A DNA stretch of 64,000 bases from an uncultured Armatimonadota bacterium (GCA_903910385.1 CAIVZM010000002.1:1-64000), one strand, 5' to 3'; numbered from the stretch's first letter, positions 27,117 to 36,667 are shown. Notes: generated from the sequence alone by a model not told the origin. Numbers and translations: made by a program.

Positions 27117-28538
27117 ATGATGAATTCGCCCGCCGCTGCGGAATTTCAGGGGAAACGAATCGCAGTCATTGGTCTGGCTGCAACCGGATTGGCGACCGCT
27201 CGCGTTTTACGCGATTGCGGAGCGATTGTCACTGTCTACGATGGAAAGGCAGAGGAGAAGCTGGATGCCGCTCGTGTCGCTGAAGTGCAGTCGATGGAAG
27301 GCGTCCGTTTCGAAGCGGGAAATAATGAGGCTGATTGGACTGCGACCGATCTTATTGTCCCGAGTCCCGGCGTTCCCCGATACGCTCCTGTCCTGACCGG
27401 AGCGGTGAAGCGGGGCATTCCTGTTCTGGGTGAAATCGAAGTCGCTTACCGTCTGGCGCAAGCCCCGATAATGGCAATTACCGGAACAAATGGCAAGACG
27501 ACGACTACAGCATTGGTTGGAGCCATCTGTCGTGAGGCGGGACTGGAAACGTGGGTGGCGGGCAATATCGCTGAGGACGCCGGGAAGCGTCTTCCCTTGA
27601 TTCAGGCAGCTATCGAGGCTCCGGCAAGCGGGGTCATTATCGCAGAAATATCATCATTCCAACTGGAATGGGTCGAGCGATTTCGTCCCAAAATCGCCGC
27701 ATGGCTCAATCTGGCGCCAGATCACATGGATCGTCATCGGGATATGGAAGAGTACGGGCAGGCGAAGACGAATATATTCCGAGCGCAAACCCGTGGCGAT
27801 TTCGCTATTCTTAATGCGGATGATGAATCTGTTATGCGCTTCAGCGAAGGGGTAGGAAGAGGCAGGCGACTCCCTTTTAGCCTTCGTATTCACCCACAGG
27901 CGTTTATTTTCAACGATGGCGAGTATATTCTTCAATGGACGGATTTCGGAAAGCCAGAACTGGGTGCACAGGTCTGGTTGCGTAACGACGAAGTCCCGAT
28001 TCCCGGACAGCATAATGTCGCTAATGTAATGGCGGCGCTGGCAATGACGACCGCTTTCGGGATCGAAGCTCTGGATGCGATGAAGGCGACCCTGGAATTT
28101 AAAGGGGTCGCCCACCGCATGGAATTGGTCGGTGAGGTTTACGGAGTCCAGTACATCAACAACTCCATGTGCACGAACCCGGCAGCGGTAAAAGCGTCGG
28201 CGGAAGCATCCCCTAAACCATTGATCGCTATATCCGGTGGCTTCCATAAAGGCGGCGATCTCTCCGGTATGGCGGAATCGCTGGCGCGAAATGCGAAACG
28301 CGTCATCCTTATCGGGCAGGCGACCGCCGAACTCGCTGATGCGCTCAAAATGCGAGGTTTTTACAATTTCGAGGCAGCAGACTCATTACCGGACGCCGTC
28401 CATCGCGCTACCAAAACAGCTGAGGCGGGTGATACGGTGATGCTGATTCCAGGTTGTGCGAGTTTCGATATGTTCTCAGGATTTGAGGAACGCGGTCAGG
28501 TTTTCCGGGACGCCGTACGGGAAATGACGATTGCGTGA
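27117..28538 (+). CDS. murD: UDP-MurNAc-L-alanine:D-glutamate ligase
   Basis: Adds D-Glu to UDP-MurNAc-L-Ala in the cytoplasm. The 473-residue product shows an N-terminal Rossmann domain (IAVIGLAATGLATARVLRDCGAIVTVYD), the ATP loop ITGTNGKTTTTALV, EISSFQLEW, LNLAPDHMDRH and the C-terminal SFDMFSGFEERG. It begins 3 bases after the mraY stop. A second ATG follows directly. Confidence 0.97.
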   Translation: MMNSPAAAEFQGKRIAVIGLAATGLATARVLRDCGAIVTVYDGKAEEKLDAARVAEVQSMEGVRFEAGNNEADWTATDLIVPSPGVPRYAPVLTGAVKRGIPVLGEIEVAYRLAQAPIMAITGTNGKTTTTALVGAICREAGLETWVAGNIAEDAGKRLPLIQAAIEAPASGVIIAEISSFQLEWVERFRPKIAAWLNLAPDHMDRHRDMEEYGQAKTNIFRAQTRGDFAILNADDESVMRFSEGVGRGRRLPFSLRIHPQAFIFNDGEYILQWTDFGKPELGAQVWLRNDEVPIPGQHNVANVMAALAMTTAFGIEALDAMKATLEFKGVAHRMELVGEVYGVQYINNSMCTNPAAVKASAEASPKPLIAISGGFHKGGDLSGMAESLARNAKRVILIGQATAELADALKMRGFYNFEAADSLPDAVHRATKTAEAGDTVMLIPGCASFDMFSGFEERGQVFRDAVREMTIA

Positions 28539-28565
28539 GTGGATAGAGTAAAGCCGTGATGGATG

Positions 28566-28586
28566 CAGGAAAATGAGGTTTTCCTG
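28566..28586 (+). other. Perfect hairpin between murD and ftsW
   Basis: CAGGAAAA pairs with TTTTCCTG (8 bp) around TGAGG in the 90-base gap between murD and ftsW. No T-run follows on the plus strand. It could be an RNA processing or stability element. Confidence 0.45.
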
Positions 28587-28628
28587 GAATGATTGCTTGT
28601 GCGATAAAGTTTACGGAAGGACGAAACG

Positions 28629-29888
28629 ATGGCAGTAGCGATACGTTATTCAGATATCGGTAACGACAACAGGGAAGAAAAGAATATTGACTGGACGTTG
28701 TTTCTGGTCACTATTCTGTTGCTGTCATTCGGGATCATCATGGTATTCGATGCGTCCTATTCGCACGCTTTTCAGATTCATAATGACAGCGCCTACTGGG
28801 TGAAACGTCAACTGCTGTTCGCGGGAATCGGTCTAGCGGGAATGTTTATTGCGACCAAGATCAGTTTCTGGAAATGGCGCAGCATCGCTGTCGCTTCGAT
28901 GGTGATTTCCGTTATTCTCCTGATTGCCGTACGTTTTATCGGGCATGAAGCGATGGGAGGGCAACGCTGGATCGGTATCGGCTCCTTCAAGTTTCAACCC
29001 TCCGAGTTTGCTAAGTTGACATTGGTGTTTTACGCGGCGCACGTCCTAGCGAACCGCCCGAGGCTTGTTCGGGATTTCTGGAGCGGCGTTCTCCCGTTTC
29101 TTCTGATGCCGTTGATTGCAATCTTTCTGGTGGAACGACAACCAGACCTGGGGACAGCGGTCACAATGCTCCTGACGTTATTCGCTGTTCTTTATGCGGC
29201 AGGAGCAAGGGTAAGATGGCTCATGGCGCTTCTGGCGTTCTTCGCCTGCGCTGCGGCAGCGTTCACATTGCTTCATTCAGGACATAACAATTTCCGTTCT
29301 AACCGTCTAGTCGCTTATCTGGACCCCTTCGCTTATTCTAAGGATGCCGGTTACCAGATGTCTCATAGCCTCACAGCGCTCGGAACCGGCGGTCTATTTG
29401 GTGTCGGTTTCGGAGAATCGCGGGAGAAATTGCTCGGAAATCTTCCCATGCAACGGACGGACTTTATCTTCGCGATTATCGGCGAGGAATTGGGACTAGT
29501 CGGCGCTTTTCTAACGTTGTTCGCTTTCGGGGCCTTGTCGGCAAGAGGATGCCAGATCGCCTACAAAACAAAGGATGCTTTCGGGAAATTGCTGGCGATA
29601 GGGATCACAGCGATCACAACCGTCCCCGCTCTCCTGAATATCGCTGTCGTTACCGGGACAATCCCGACTACCGGAATCCCGTTACCCTTCATCTCCTACG
29701 GTGGTTCCTCCCTTATCTTGACTCTTGTCAGTATCGGTATCCTGTTGAATATTTCCCAGAATGGGGACTATAAGGACGCTCGCCCCAACGCACGACGTGA
29801 ACGCGAGCGTAACGCCTGGTCACAAGATAGTGGAAGGACTGGAAGCGCCATCATCGCCAAGGAGCGATTGAAAGGAACATACAGATGA
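28629..29888 (+). CDS. ftsW: Septal peptidoglycan glycosyltransferase FtsW
   Basis: SEDS-family polymerase that builds septal glycan strands with FtsI. The 419-residue product has about ten membrane helices. Marks are IMVFDASYSHA after TM1, the run GGQRWIGIGSFKFQPSEFAKL with the functional PSE, VERQPDLGTAVTM with the catalytic-site Asp region, YQMSHSLTALGTGGLFGVGFGESREKL, and TGIPLPFISYGGSSL. GGAAGGA lies 7 bases before the ATG. murG normally follows ftsW; here murC does. Confidence 0.96.
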   Translation: MAVAIRYSDIGNDNREEKNIDWTLFLVTILLLSFGIIMVFDASYSHAFQIHNDSAYWVKRQLLFAGIGLAGMFIATKISFWKWRSIAVASMVISVILLIAVRFIGHEAMGGQRWIGIGSFKFQPSEFAKLTLVFYAAHVLANRPRLVRDFWSGVLPFLLMPLIAIFLVERQPDLGTAVTMLLTLFAVLYAAGARVRWLMALLAFFACAAAAFTLLHSGHNNFRSNRLVAYLDPFAYSKDAGYQMSHSLTALGTGGLFGVGFGESREKLLGNLPMQRTDFIFAIIGEELGLVGAFLTLFAFGALSARGCQIAYKTKDAFGKLLAIGITAITTVPALLNIAVVTGTIPTTGIPLPFISYGGSSLILTLVSIGILLNISQNGDYKDARPNARRERERNAWSQDSGRTGSAIIAKERLKGTYR

Positions 29889-29902
29889 CCCTGCAAGCAA
29901 GA

Positions 29903-29908
29903 TACAAT
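29903..29908 (+). promoter_or_regulatory. TACAAT -10-like box before murC
   Basis: TACAAT lies 8 bases before the murC ATG with no ribosome site between. This suggests an internal promoter giving a leaderless murC message in the middle of the dcw cluster. Confidence 0.45.
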
Positions 29909-29916
29909 TACGGCAA

Positions 29917-31404
29917 ATGAAAAAAGAAGAAATTCCCGAATGGCCGCGACCGCTTCCAGAGAATGGGGAGCTCTATTTTGTCGGCGTCGGCGGTGCGGGG
30001 CAGAGCGCCATCGCTTATGTTTTAGCGGAACGAGGACGAAAAGTCTCTGGTTCTGATCCTGGTATATCACTGGCGACAAAGAACCGACTGGAAAGTGTCG
30101 GAGTGACGGTATATCCCACGCATGATGCTTCTCAGGTGGGACAGGCGGTAGCCCTGATTGTCTCGGATGCCATACCGGAGGCGAATCCCGAGGTTCAACT
30201 TGCCCAAGAACGAGATATCCCAATATATCGTCGCCCGGAAGCGCTTGCCTCTCTGGTCAACGCGGGACGCGGGATCGCGATTGCCGGAACCCATGGCAAG
30301 ACCACAACCACCGGAATGGTCGCTTCTATTTTGCTTGCAGCAGACCTTGATCCTACCGTTTTAATCGGGGGCGATCTTCCCGTCATCGGCGGTAATGCAC
30401 GGAGCGGACTCGGAGAGTTTATCGTCGCGGAGTCCTGTGAGGCGTATGACGGATTTCTGTATCTGCATCCGGAAATCGCGGTGATTACCAATATAGAAGC
30501 GGATCACCTGGACTATCACGGTTCGGAAGAAGCGGTTTTCGCCTCCTTTGAGCGTTTCGCTGGGCAGGTGGAAGATGCCGGAGTAATCCTGTTTTGCGGT
30601 GATGATGACGGCGCGAGCGAACTTGCTGGGAATCAGGCTTTTGCGCTGGATCGCACCCGGTTTTCCGTCGAACAGCGCATGTTCATCGCCTATGGCATCG
30701 ATGACGAAACGAATATCGTTTCCGCTACCGACATCAATCTTGCACCTGCCGATAACCCGGGAGGCGTCTCCTTCCGTCTACTGCTTTCGGGGCAGGACTA
30801 TGGCATGATCCGGTTGAAATCGCCGGGGCTGCACAATATTCGAAATGCTCTGGCGGCGGCGGGAGTCGCATGGCTTTTGGAGATTTCGCGGGAAGCGATT
30901 TGCGCTGGGCTAGAAGGATTTGGGGGAACCGGAAGACGTTTCGAACGGATTGGCGAGGTAAATGGGGTTCTGATTGTGGATGATTACGCTCATCATCCTA
31001 CTGAAATCCGTGCGACGCTGGAAGCTGCACGCGCCGCTTACCCGGATCGTCGGCTTGTTGTGGTATTCCAACCCCACCTTCCCTCACGCACCCGTGATTT
31101 CCTGACGGAATTCGCAGATTCCCTATCAGATGGCGCAGATGTCATTTATCTTACAGCGATTTATCTGGCGCGAGAAAAGCCCATAGACGGCGTTTCTTCA
31201 GAATCTATAAAGGAATTGATCCAGCGCAGGAAACCGAGTGTGCCGGTTCGCTACGTTGCGAACAAGGCCGATCTACCCGAGGCGTTGTTACAGGATATTC
31301 GACCTGGCGATCTGGTATTGACGATGGGGGCGGGCGATATTCGGGCAGTCAGCGAAGCTCTGCTCTTCGAACTCAAGCGAAACGCAGATTCTTTACAAGG
31401 ATAA
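29917..31404 (+). CDS. murC: UDP-N-acetylmuramate:L-alanine ligase
   Basis: Adds L-Ala to UDP-MurNAc, the first peptide step, in the cytoplasm. The 495-residue product shows YFVGVGGAGQSAIAYVL and VSGSDPG (N-terminal Rossmann fold), the ATP loop IAGTHGKTTTTGM, ITNIEADHLDYHGS, IVDDYAHHPTEIRATLEAAR and VVFQPHLPSRTRDF. The start is 28 bases after the ftsW stop and lacks a Shine-Dalgarno. The slot between ftsW and murC where murG usually sits is empty. Confidence 0.97.
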   Translation: MKKEEIPEWPRPLPENGELYFVGVGGAGQSAIAYVLAERGRKVSGSDPGISLATKNRLESVGVTVYPTHDASQVGQAVALIVSDAIPEANPEVQLAQERDIPIYRRPEALASLVNAGRGIAIAGTHGKTTTTGMVASILLAADLDPTVLIGGDLPVIGGNARSGLGEFIVAESCEAYDGFLYLHPEIAVITNIEADHLDYHGSEEAVFASFERFAGQVEDAGVILFCGDDDGASELAGNQAFALDRTRFSVEQRMFIAYGIDDETNIVSATDINLAPADNPGGVSFRLLLSGQDYGMIRLKSPGLHNIRNALAAAGVAWLLEISREAICAGLEGFGGTGRRFERIGEVNGVLIVDDYAHHPTEIRATLEAARAAYPDRRLVVVFQPHLPSRTRDFLTEFADSLSDGADVIYLTAIYLAREKPIDGVSSESIKELIQRRKPSVPVRYVANKADLPEALLQDIRPGDLVLTMGAGDIRAVSEALLFELKRNADSLQG

Positions 31405-31408
31405 AAGC

Positions 31409-32362
31409 ATGAAGCAGCAATTGAAAGTGGCGGTATTGATGGGGGGGAAATCTGCGGAACGTGAGGTCTCGCTGGCTACGGGTCGACAGATCGCCTCTGC
31501 GCTGGATAAGGATAAATATGCTGCGACGACCATAGACGTGGATGATTTGCCTCATTTGGCGATTACCCCGTCGGAGGATCGCCCCGATATCGTTTTTATT
31601 GCATTGCACGGACCGGGCGGAGAAGATGGCTCAGTACAGGGATTTCTGGAAACGATTGGGATTCCTTACACGGGTTCCGGCGTTCTGGCATCCGCACTGG
31701 CTATGGATAAAGTAAGGACGAAATACCTCCTGTCCACTGAGTCGATCCAGACCCCACATGGCATGGTCTATGAAAAACGAGATGCTGCGCCGCGCCGTCG
31801 CGCCGGTTCGGAAGTGACGCGCAATCTGGGATTGCCGGTCATCGTGAAACCATCACGGCAGGGGAGCACTTACGGATGCACTGTGGTGCGCGACGAAACG
31901 GAAGTCACTCCCGCATTGACGGAAGCGTTTCGTTATGACACGACGGCTCTCGTAGAGCAACGGATTGTCGGGATTGAGATTACGGTGGCGGCGCTTGGCA
32001 ATGATGACCCGTTCGCCTTACCGGTTATCGAGATCGTTTCTAAAGATGGATTTTTCGACTATGTAGCCAAGTACAGCTCCGGGGAAAGCGGCGCTGTGGA
32101 AATTGTCCCTGCGCGAATCAGTGAAGAACATACGAAGGAAGCGCAGGCAATCGCGCTTCGGTGTCACCGCCTGCTGGGTTGTCGGGGCATGAGCCGCACT
32201 GACATGTTCGTGACAGAGGATGACGAGATTATCACTCTGGAAGTGAATACGATTCCTGGCATGACTCCAACCTCATTGCTACCCAAGGCAGCTGCCGCCG
32301 CCGGGATCGAGTTTCCTGAACTGCTCGATAAACTCATCGAATATGCATTGGAGAAACCTTAA
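31409..32362 (+). CDS. ddl: D-alanine:D-alanine ligase
   Basis: Joins two D-alanines for MurF. The 317-residue product is of the ATP-grasp type and shows VLMGGKSAEREVSLATGRQIA, ALHGPGGEDGSVQGFLE, GSGVLASALAMDK, PVIVKPSRQGSTYG, VEQRIVGIEITVA, CRGMSRTDMF and LEVNTIPGMTPTSLLPKAAA. It starts 4 bases after the murC stop behind AAGGATAA. The order murC-ddl-ftsQ is that of proteobacteria such as E. coli. Confidence 0.97.
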   Translation: MKQQLKVAVLMGGKSAEREVSLATGRQIASALDKDKYAATTIDVDDLPHLAITPSEDRPDIVFIALHGPGGEDGSVQGFLETIGIPYTGSGVLASALAMDKVRTKYLLSTESIQTPHGMVYEKRDAAPRRRAGSEVTRNLGLPVIVKPSRQGSTYGCTVVRDETEVTPALTEAFRYDTTALVEQRIVGIEITVAALGNDDPFALPVIEIVSKDGFFDYVAKYSSGESGAVEIVPARISEEHTKEAQAIALRCHRLLGCRGMSRTDMFVTEDDEIITLEVNTIPGMTPTSLLPKAAAAAGIEFPELLDKLIEYALEKP

Positions 32363-32395
32363 CCTAATCGCGCCGTCCAATAGCGAAAGATATTC

Positions 32396-33481
32396 ATGAG
32401 ATACGACAAATTTATCACACAGAACAAGCGCCCGAATCCGAAGACTCCCCCGGAGCCCGCGCCGCCGCCGCCCGCGCCATCCGCTGGGAGCCGTCCTATG
32501 AGTCCGGTGCAAAGAGCTTATTATGGTATCAATGCCCCTGCACCGGAAAACCCGCAGGTGGTACATCGTCAGGATGCCGCTACGACTCGTGGGCGCAAAG
32601 TTCGCGCCCGTAACCGACGCGCCCGGAAGTTCAATATCTTTCGTATCGCGCTTGGAAGCTTTGCGGTCATTTTGCTCATTGGCAGCGTCTACACGCTTCT
32701 AACGCACCCCATTTTCAATGTGAAGGATGTAGCGGTGGAAGGAAACCGGTCAATCGCCACTGAGACTATACTCAAGCGAGCGGGAACGATGCGCGGCAAG
32801 AATATTGTCCTTCTCAACACGACGCAGATTCAATTATCCCTGCTCAAGGAACCCACGTTTGAGTCTGTGATTGTTTCCCGAACCCCGCCCAACGGAATCA
32901 AAATCGCAGTTCATGAGCGTGAACCCTGGGCAACCGTCAAGACGATAACCATCAAGGGCGTCTCCTATTTCACCATCGACCGTAATTTTGTTCCATTACG
33001 AGGAGCTTCGATCCCGAATAAAGAGCTTCCCTTGATTCGTCTCGATACCCAAAGCCAATCCAATCATGCGGTCATAACATTGGGCAAAGCTCTATCTGTC
33101 GTCAGTCTCAACGAAGCGGCGATTTGTGTGGACTGGGCAAAAAAACAAACAGATTTCCCTCTCGAATCGGTCGTAATTGCCTCTGATGGGAAACTGTGTT
33201 TAAATAGAGTCGGGGGCGCACTGGCGCAGTTGGGTTCGCCGGTAGACTTAGACCGGAAACTCGTTGCGCTGCAACTGATTTTGCAACAGCCGGACGTTCG
33301 AGCGAGAGAGTGGACTTACATCAATCTCTTTGCCTACGACGCTCCGGCGGTTCGTTTCAAGCAGGAAGCAACTCCTGTCGCCTTGTTAGCGGCGAACAAT
33401 ACGAACCACATTCATATCAGCGATAGCGGCGACGCGCCTTCGCCTGCCCGCGGCACTGCGGGTGGAACGGAATTGCCGTGA
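32396..33481 (+). CDS. ftsQ: FtsQ-type cell division protein (POTRA domain)
   Basis: Bitopic septal protein that links FtsL/FtsB to the divisome. The 361-residue product has a long Pro-rich and basic cytoplasmic tail (1-80, including PPEPAPPPPAPS), one membrane helix (about 83-105), then a POTRA domain (FNVKDVAVEGNRSIATETILKRAG, about 108-175) and the FtsQ/DivIB beta domain (about 178-300, with FTIDRNFVPLRG). It is longer than usual at both ends. The ribosome site is weak. Its stop overlaps the start of the DUF881 gene by 4 bases. Confidence 0.92.
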   Translation: MRYDKFITQNKRPNPKTPPEPAPPPPAPSAGSRPMSPVQRAYYGINAPAPENPQVVHRQDAATTRGRKVRARNRRARKFNIFRIALGSFAVILLIGSVYTLLTHPIFNVKDVAVEGNRSIATETILKRAGTMRGKNIVLLNTTQIQLSLLKEPTFESVIVSRTPPNGIKIAVHEREPWATVKTITIKGVSYFTIDRNFVPLRGASIPNKELPLIRLDTQSQSNHAVITLGKALSVVSLNEAAICVDWAKKQTDFPLESVVIASDGKLCLNRVGGALAQLGSPVDLDRKLVALQLILQQPDVRAREWTYINLFAYDAPAVRFKQEATPVALLAANNTNHIHISDSGDAPSPARGTAGGTELP

Positions 33482-34356
33482 GCGTTTTTATTTCCTCGGT
33501 TCGCCATCGTCCTTGGCTTACACAGGTCACCCTGCTTGCAGTCCTTCTGGGCGCCCTCCTTGCCTTATCTTTGAAGACACAAGACCGAATCCGCAGTCAG
33601 CAATTGCCGAATATGCGGATCAGCCAACTTGCCGCCGCCTACGCCGATTTGCGGGATTCCAATCTGGAGCAATCCAAACAGATCGCCGATCTGCGGAAAC
33701 AGTTGACAAAGTATCAACAGGCCGCTTCGGAAGACAACGGGAATGCGAAACTTCTGTCAGCCGACTTGCAAAAGGCGAACTTGCTGGCTGGATTGGTGCC
33801 GGTTTCTGGACAGGGAATTATCGTGACTTTGAAAGATGCGCGAAATCCTCCGCCCAAGCCTGCCGATATGTCGCAGGAAGTCTATATAGAGACATTACGC
33901 CCTTATTTGATCCATGATCAGGACATTCAGGCGGTGATTAACGAACTGCGAGCAGCGGGAGCCGAAGGGATCGCCGTCAATGATCAACGGGTAGTATCTA
34001 CCACCGCCGTTCGATGCGTCGGCCCTACCGTACTGGTGAATAATGTAGCTACTAACGGCTCACCGGTCAAGATAAAAGCGATTGGGGATTCGGACACTCT
34101 CGGCTCATCCCTCATGATGCCAGGCGGGGTCAGTGATCAGTACAAGATCACCGACCCCTCTATGATATCCGTCGACAAAGCTAAAGAAATCATTCTCCCC
34201 GCCTTTGCCGGGGCGACGCCGATTCGATTCGCACAACCGGCGACTGAAGCGAAAGCGGAACAGGCGCAACGCGAATCCGAGAAATCCGCAGCGCAGGCTC
34301 CTGTTCCTACAGAGGACGCCCCCGAAATCAAGAAGTCGCTAGGTAATCGGAATTGA
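33478..34356 (+). CDS. DUF881 family division-cluster protein (YlxW/YlxX-like)
   Basis: A 292-residue bitopic protein: one membrane helix (about 12-32), a coiled coil (about 45-90) and a DUF881 domain (about 100-240; LVPVSGQGIIVTLKDA, LIHDQDIQAVINELRAAGAEGIAVNDQRV). Family members sit beside division genes in Firmicutes, Actinobacteria and others; their role is not established. The C-terminal 50 residues are a charged Ala/Glu-rich tail. The GTG start overlaps the ftsQ stop as GTGA. The order DUF881-sbp-ftsA matches Bacillus subtilis. Confidence 0.88.
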   Translation: MSVFISSVRHRPWLTQVTLLAVLLGALLALSLKTQDRIRSQQLPNMRISQLAAAYADLRDSNLEQSKQIADLRKQLTKYQQAASEDNGNAKLLSADLQKANLLAGLVPVSGQGIIVTLKDARNPPPKPADMSQEVYIETLRPYLIHDQDIQAVINELRAAGAEGIAVNDQRVVSTTAVRCVGPTVLVNNVATNGSPVKIKAIGDSDTLGSSLMMPGGVSDQYKITDPSMISVDKAKEIILPAFAGATPIRFAQPATEAKAEQAQRESEKSAAQAPVPTEDAPEIKKSLGNRN

Positions 34357-34372
34357 AAGGCGGGAAAATACA

Positions 34373-34747
34373 ATGAGCGCTTTACGTAACGCGATCCTTC
34401 CTATCACCGGTCTGACCGCTGGTTTTTGTGCGGTCTATTTCACGCAGGCAACCGTACCGCCTTTCTGGGGGCCGTATTTGAGTCTTGCGGCTCTTGCCGG
34501 ATTAGATTCTATCTGCGGAGGAATACGAGCAGGAATAGAAGGTAAATTCGCCGACGATGTTTTTCTCTCAGGCTTCTTCCTGAATACACTCTTTGCGGCG
34601 GCGCTTGCCTATCTGGGTGACCGGATTGGCGTTGATCTGTTTCTGGCTGCGGTTGTCATGCTCGGCGGCAGGGTGTTTCTCAATCTGTCTCTCATTCGCC
34701 GCTATGTGCTGACTCAGGCTCAATTGATGACAAAGAAGGAAGGATAG
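34373..34747 (+). CDS. sbp: Small basic protein family (DUF1290) membrane protein
   Basis: A 124-residue protein with about four membrane helices, the Sbp/DUF1290 type found just before ftsA in Firmicutes. Visible family features are the phrase YLSLAALAGLDSICGGIRAGIEGKFADDVFLSGFF and the end LIRRYVLTQ. Its role is not known; genetic position suggests the divisome. It begins 16 bases after the DUF881 gene. Confidence 0.88.
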   Translation: MSALRNAILPITGLTAGFCAVYFTQATVPPFWGPYLSLAALAGLDSICGGIRAGIEGKFADDVFLSGFFLNTLFAAALAYLGDRIGVDLFLAAVVMLGGRVFLNLSLIRRYVLTQAQLMTKKEG

Positions 34748-34793
34748 CGAGATTATCCGTTGCCGGTTTCAATATCGGCCAATTCAAAAGTCT

Positions 34794-36026
34794 ATGGCGA
34801 AAGGGGACATTGTAGTCGGTCTGGATATCGGTACGACGAAAATCTGCATTCTTGTCGCTGAAGTGATCAGCGATTCGGGGCAGGTGAATATAATTGGCGT
34901 CGGCGTTTCGCCGTCAACCGGTATCCAGAAAGGCGTAGTCACCGATATCGCCCGGACGGTGCATGCCATCAGTGATGCGACGGAGAAGGCGCAAAGGATG
35001 AGCGGCGCGGAAATTCGCTCAGCGATTGTGGGTGTCACCGGAGAGCATATCTCCTCGATCAATTCCAGAGGCGTCGTCGCCATCACACACCATGAACGCA
35101 AAGTCACCGATGATGATGTGGCGCGTGTGGTGGAAAACTCCAAGATTATCGTCCTGCCTGGCGATCGGGAAATCATTCACGCGATCCCCCGTGGATTCAG
35201 CCTGGATGGTCAGAACGGCATTCGCAGTCCTGTTGGTATGAGCGGGACGCGGCTTGAAGTCGAAACCCATATAGTCACCGGGGCGACCTCCTTTCTGCAA
35301 AACGTTATTACCTGCGTAGAGAAGGCGGGACTCGCGGTCGAGGATATCATACTGGAACCAATTGCGACGGCAGACGCCGTCTTACATGATGATGAACGCG
35401 AAGTGGGAGTCGCTCTGGTTGATATTGGCGGAGGAACCTCCGATCTAGCAGTATTCCGGTCCGGTGACATTTCTTATTCCGCTGTCGTTCCTATCGGCGG
35501 GCGCTATGTCACACGCGATATTGCGGCAGGCCTTAGAGTTACTCTGGAGGAAGCGGAAAGAATCAAGATCGCTCATGGCTGCGCTAAAGCCCGATTGGCG
35601 CACCCCGACGATATGTTCAAATATACCGAACTTGGTACGGAAGAGATCAAGACCGAATCGGCGCGGACGTTGGCGGAAATTATCGAACCGCGCGTCGCCG
35701 AGGGCTTCATGATGCTGAGACAGGAACTTGCTCGTGCGGATCGCGCCGTCATGTTACCGGGCGGGATTGTCCTTTCTGGTGGCGGGGGAATGCTTCGTGG
35801 CGTTCGCGAACTGGCGACGGAAATTACCGGTCTGCCCGCACGAGTAGGTTCTCCTTCTGGTGTCGGCGGGATGGCGGACACTGTCAGCGCCCCGCCCTAT
35901 GCGACTGCGGTCGGTCTGGTGATACGTGGCGGCTTTGCACGGGCGGGAAGTCCGCGACGTGAATCGTCGGACGGCCTCCTTGCCGCCCTTACCGATTGGT
36001 TCCGTAAAGTTGTACTTCGGCGCTAA
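34794..36026 (+). CDS. ftsA: Cell division protein FtsA
   Basis: Actin-like ATPase that tethers FtsZ to the membrane and recruits later division proteins. The 410-residue product shows the phosphate-1 motif VVGLDIGTTKICILVAEV, the SHS2 domain (about 85-165), LVDIGGGTSDLAVF (phosphate-2), GGRYVTRDIA, and LSGGGGMLRGVRELA. The C-terminus ends LTDWFRKVVLRR, the amphipathic membrane-binding helix. ftsZ, which nearly always follows ftsA, does not: the next gene is on the other strand after 17 bases. Confidence 0.97.
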   Translation: MAKGDIVVGLDIGTTKICILVAEVISDSGQVNIIGVGVSPSTGIQKGVVTDIARTVHAISDATEKAQRMSGAEIRSAIVGVTGEHISSINSRGVVAITHHERKVTDDDVARVVENSKIIVLPGDREIIHAIPRGFSLDGQNGIRSPVGMSGTRLEVETHIVTGATSFLQNVITCVEKAGLAVEDIILEPIATADAVLHDDEREVGVALVDIGGGTSDLAVFRSGDISYSAVVPIGGRYVTRDIAAGLRVTLEEAERIKIAHGCAKARLAHPDDMFKYTELGTEEIKTESARTLAEIIEPRVAEGFMMLRQELARADRAVMLPGGIVLSGGGGMLRGVRELATEITGLPARVGSPSGVGGMADTVSAPPYATAVGLVIRGGFARAGSPRRESSDGLLAALTDWFRKVVLRR

Positions 36027-36043
36027 TCAGCGGAGTCGACAAT

Positions 36044-36655
36044 CTACAGAAAGTCCAGCACGTTGACTGCTTGCATCCGGGCGCGTCGCGCCGCTTCCAG
36101 ACCTGCTGGCGCATCTTCGTAAACGATACAATTCTCCGGCGCAACGCCGATTTGTGAAGCCGCTTTCAGGAAGACATCCGGCTCCGGTTTGCCACGTTCC
36201 ACATCGCCGCTACCGACAACGGTCAGGAAGAGGTCGGTGATCCGTAATGTCGCCAGCGTCTCTTCCACCAGTGGACGCATGCCCCCGGACGCCACCGCAA
36301 GCTTAACACCCGCTGCATACAGGCGACGCGCCTCCGCCACAACGGGGAGTATTGGTTGCACTCCAGGAATGAGAAGCCGGTAATTCATTTCTTTCTGGTG
36401 AGCTGTCTCATCGGGATCCATTTCCAACGAGTGTTCTGCATTCAACCGTATAATGATCTCTCGTGCGGTGACGCCGCCCCAGGCATAGAATTGCTCCTCG
36501 GGAAACGGGCATCCAAGCGGGTCTAGCGTTTCTCGCCATGCCATAAAGTGTAAAGGCATCGTATCGGCGAGAGTGCCATCGCAATCAAAAATCGCCCCGA
36601 CGGGCAAGGGATCAACGGGCATTGGTATCAGGGTAAGTGACGGAATTGAGTCCAT
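36044..36655 (-). CDS. HAD-superfamily phosphatase (beta-phosphoglucomutase-like)
   Basis: A 203-residue cytoplasmic HAD hydrolase. It shows motif I AIFDCDGTLADTMPLH with both catalytic Asp residues, a helical cap (about 45-110), motif II VASGGM, motif III KPEPDVFLKAA, and motif IV YEDAPAGLEAARRA. The cap and the DGTLADT form place it with beta-phosphoglucomutase-like sugar phosphatases, but the substrate is unknown. The start at 36655 is preferred over an open frame 17 codons earlier. It runs against ftsA tail to tail and is divergent from the LD-carboxypeptidase. Confidence 0.9.
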   Translation of the reverse strand: MDSIPSLTLIPMPVDPLPVGAIFDCDGTLADTMPLHFMAWRETLDPLGCPFPEEQFYAWGGVTAREIIIRLNAEHSLEMDPDETAHQKEMNYRLLIPGVQPILPVVAEARRLYAAGVKLAVASGGMRPLVEETLATLRITDLFLTVVGSGDVERGKPEPDVFLKAASQIGVAPENCIVYEDAPAGLEAARRARMQAVNVLDFL

Positions 36656-36661
36656 GCTCAC

Positions 36662-36667
36662 ATAGTA
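36662..36667 (-). promoter_or_regulatory. TACTAT -10-like box before HAD gene
   Basis: On the minus strand GGT-TACTAT lies 6 bases before the ATG at 36655 without a Shine-Dalgarno. Confidence 0.4.
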
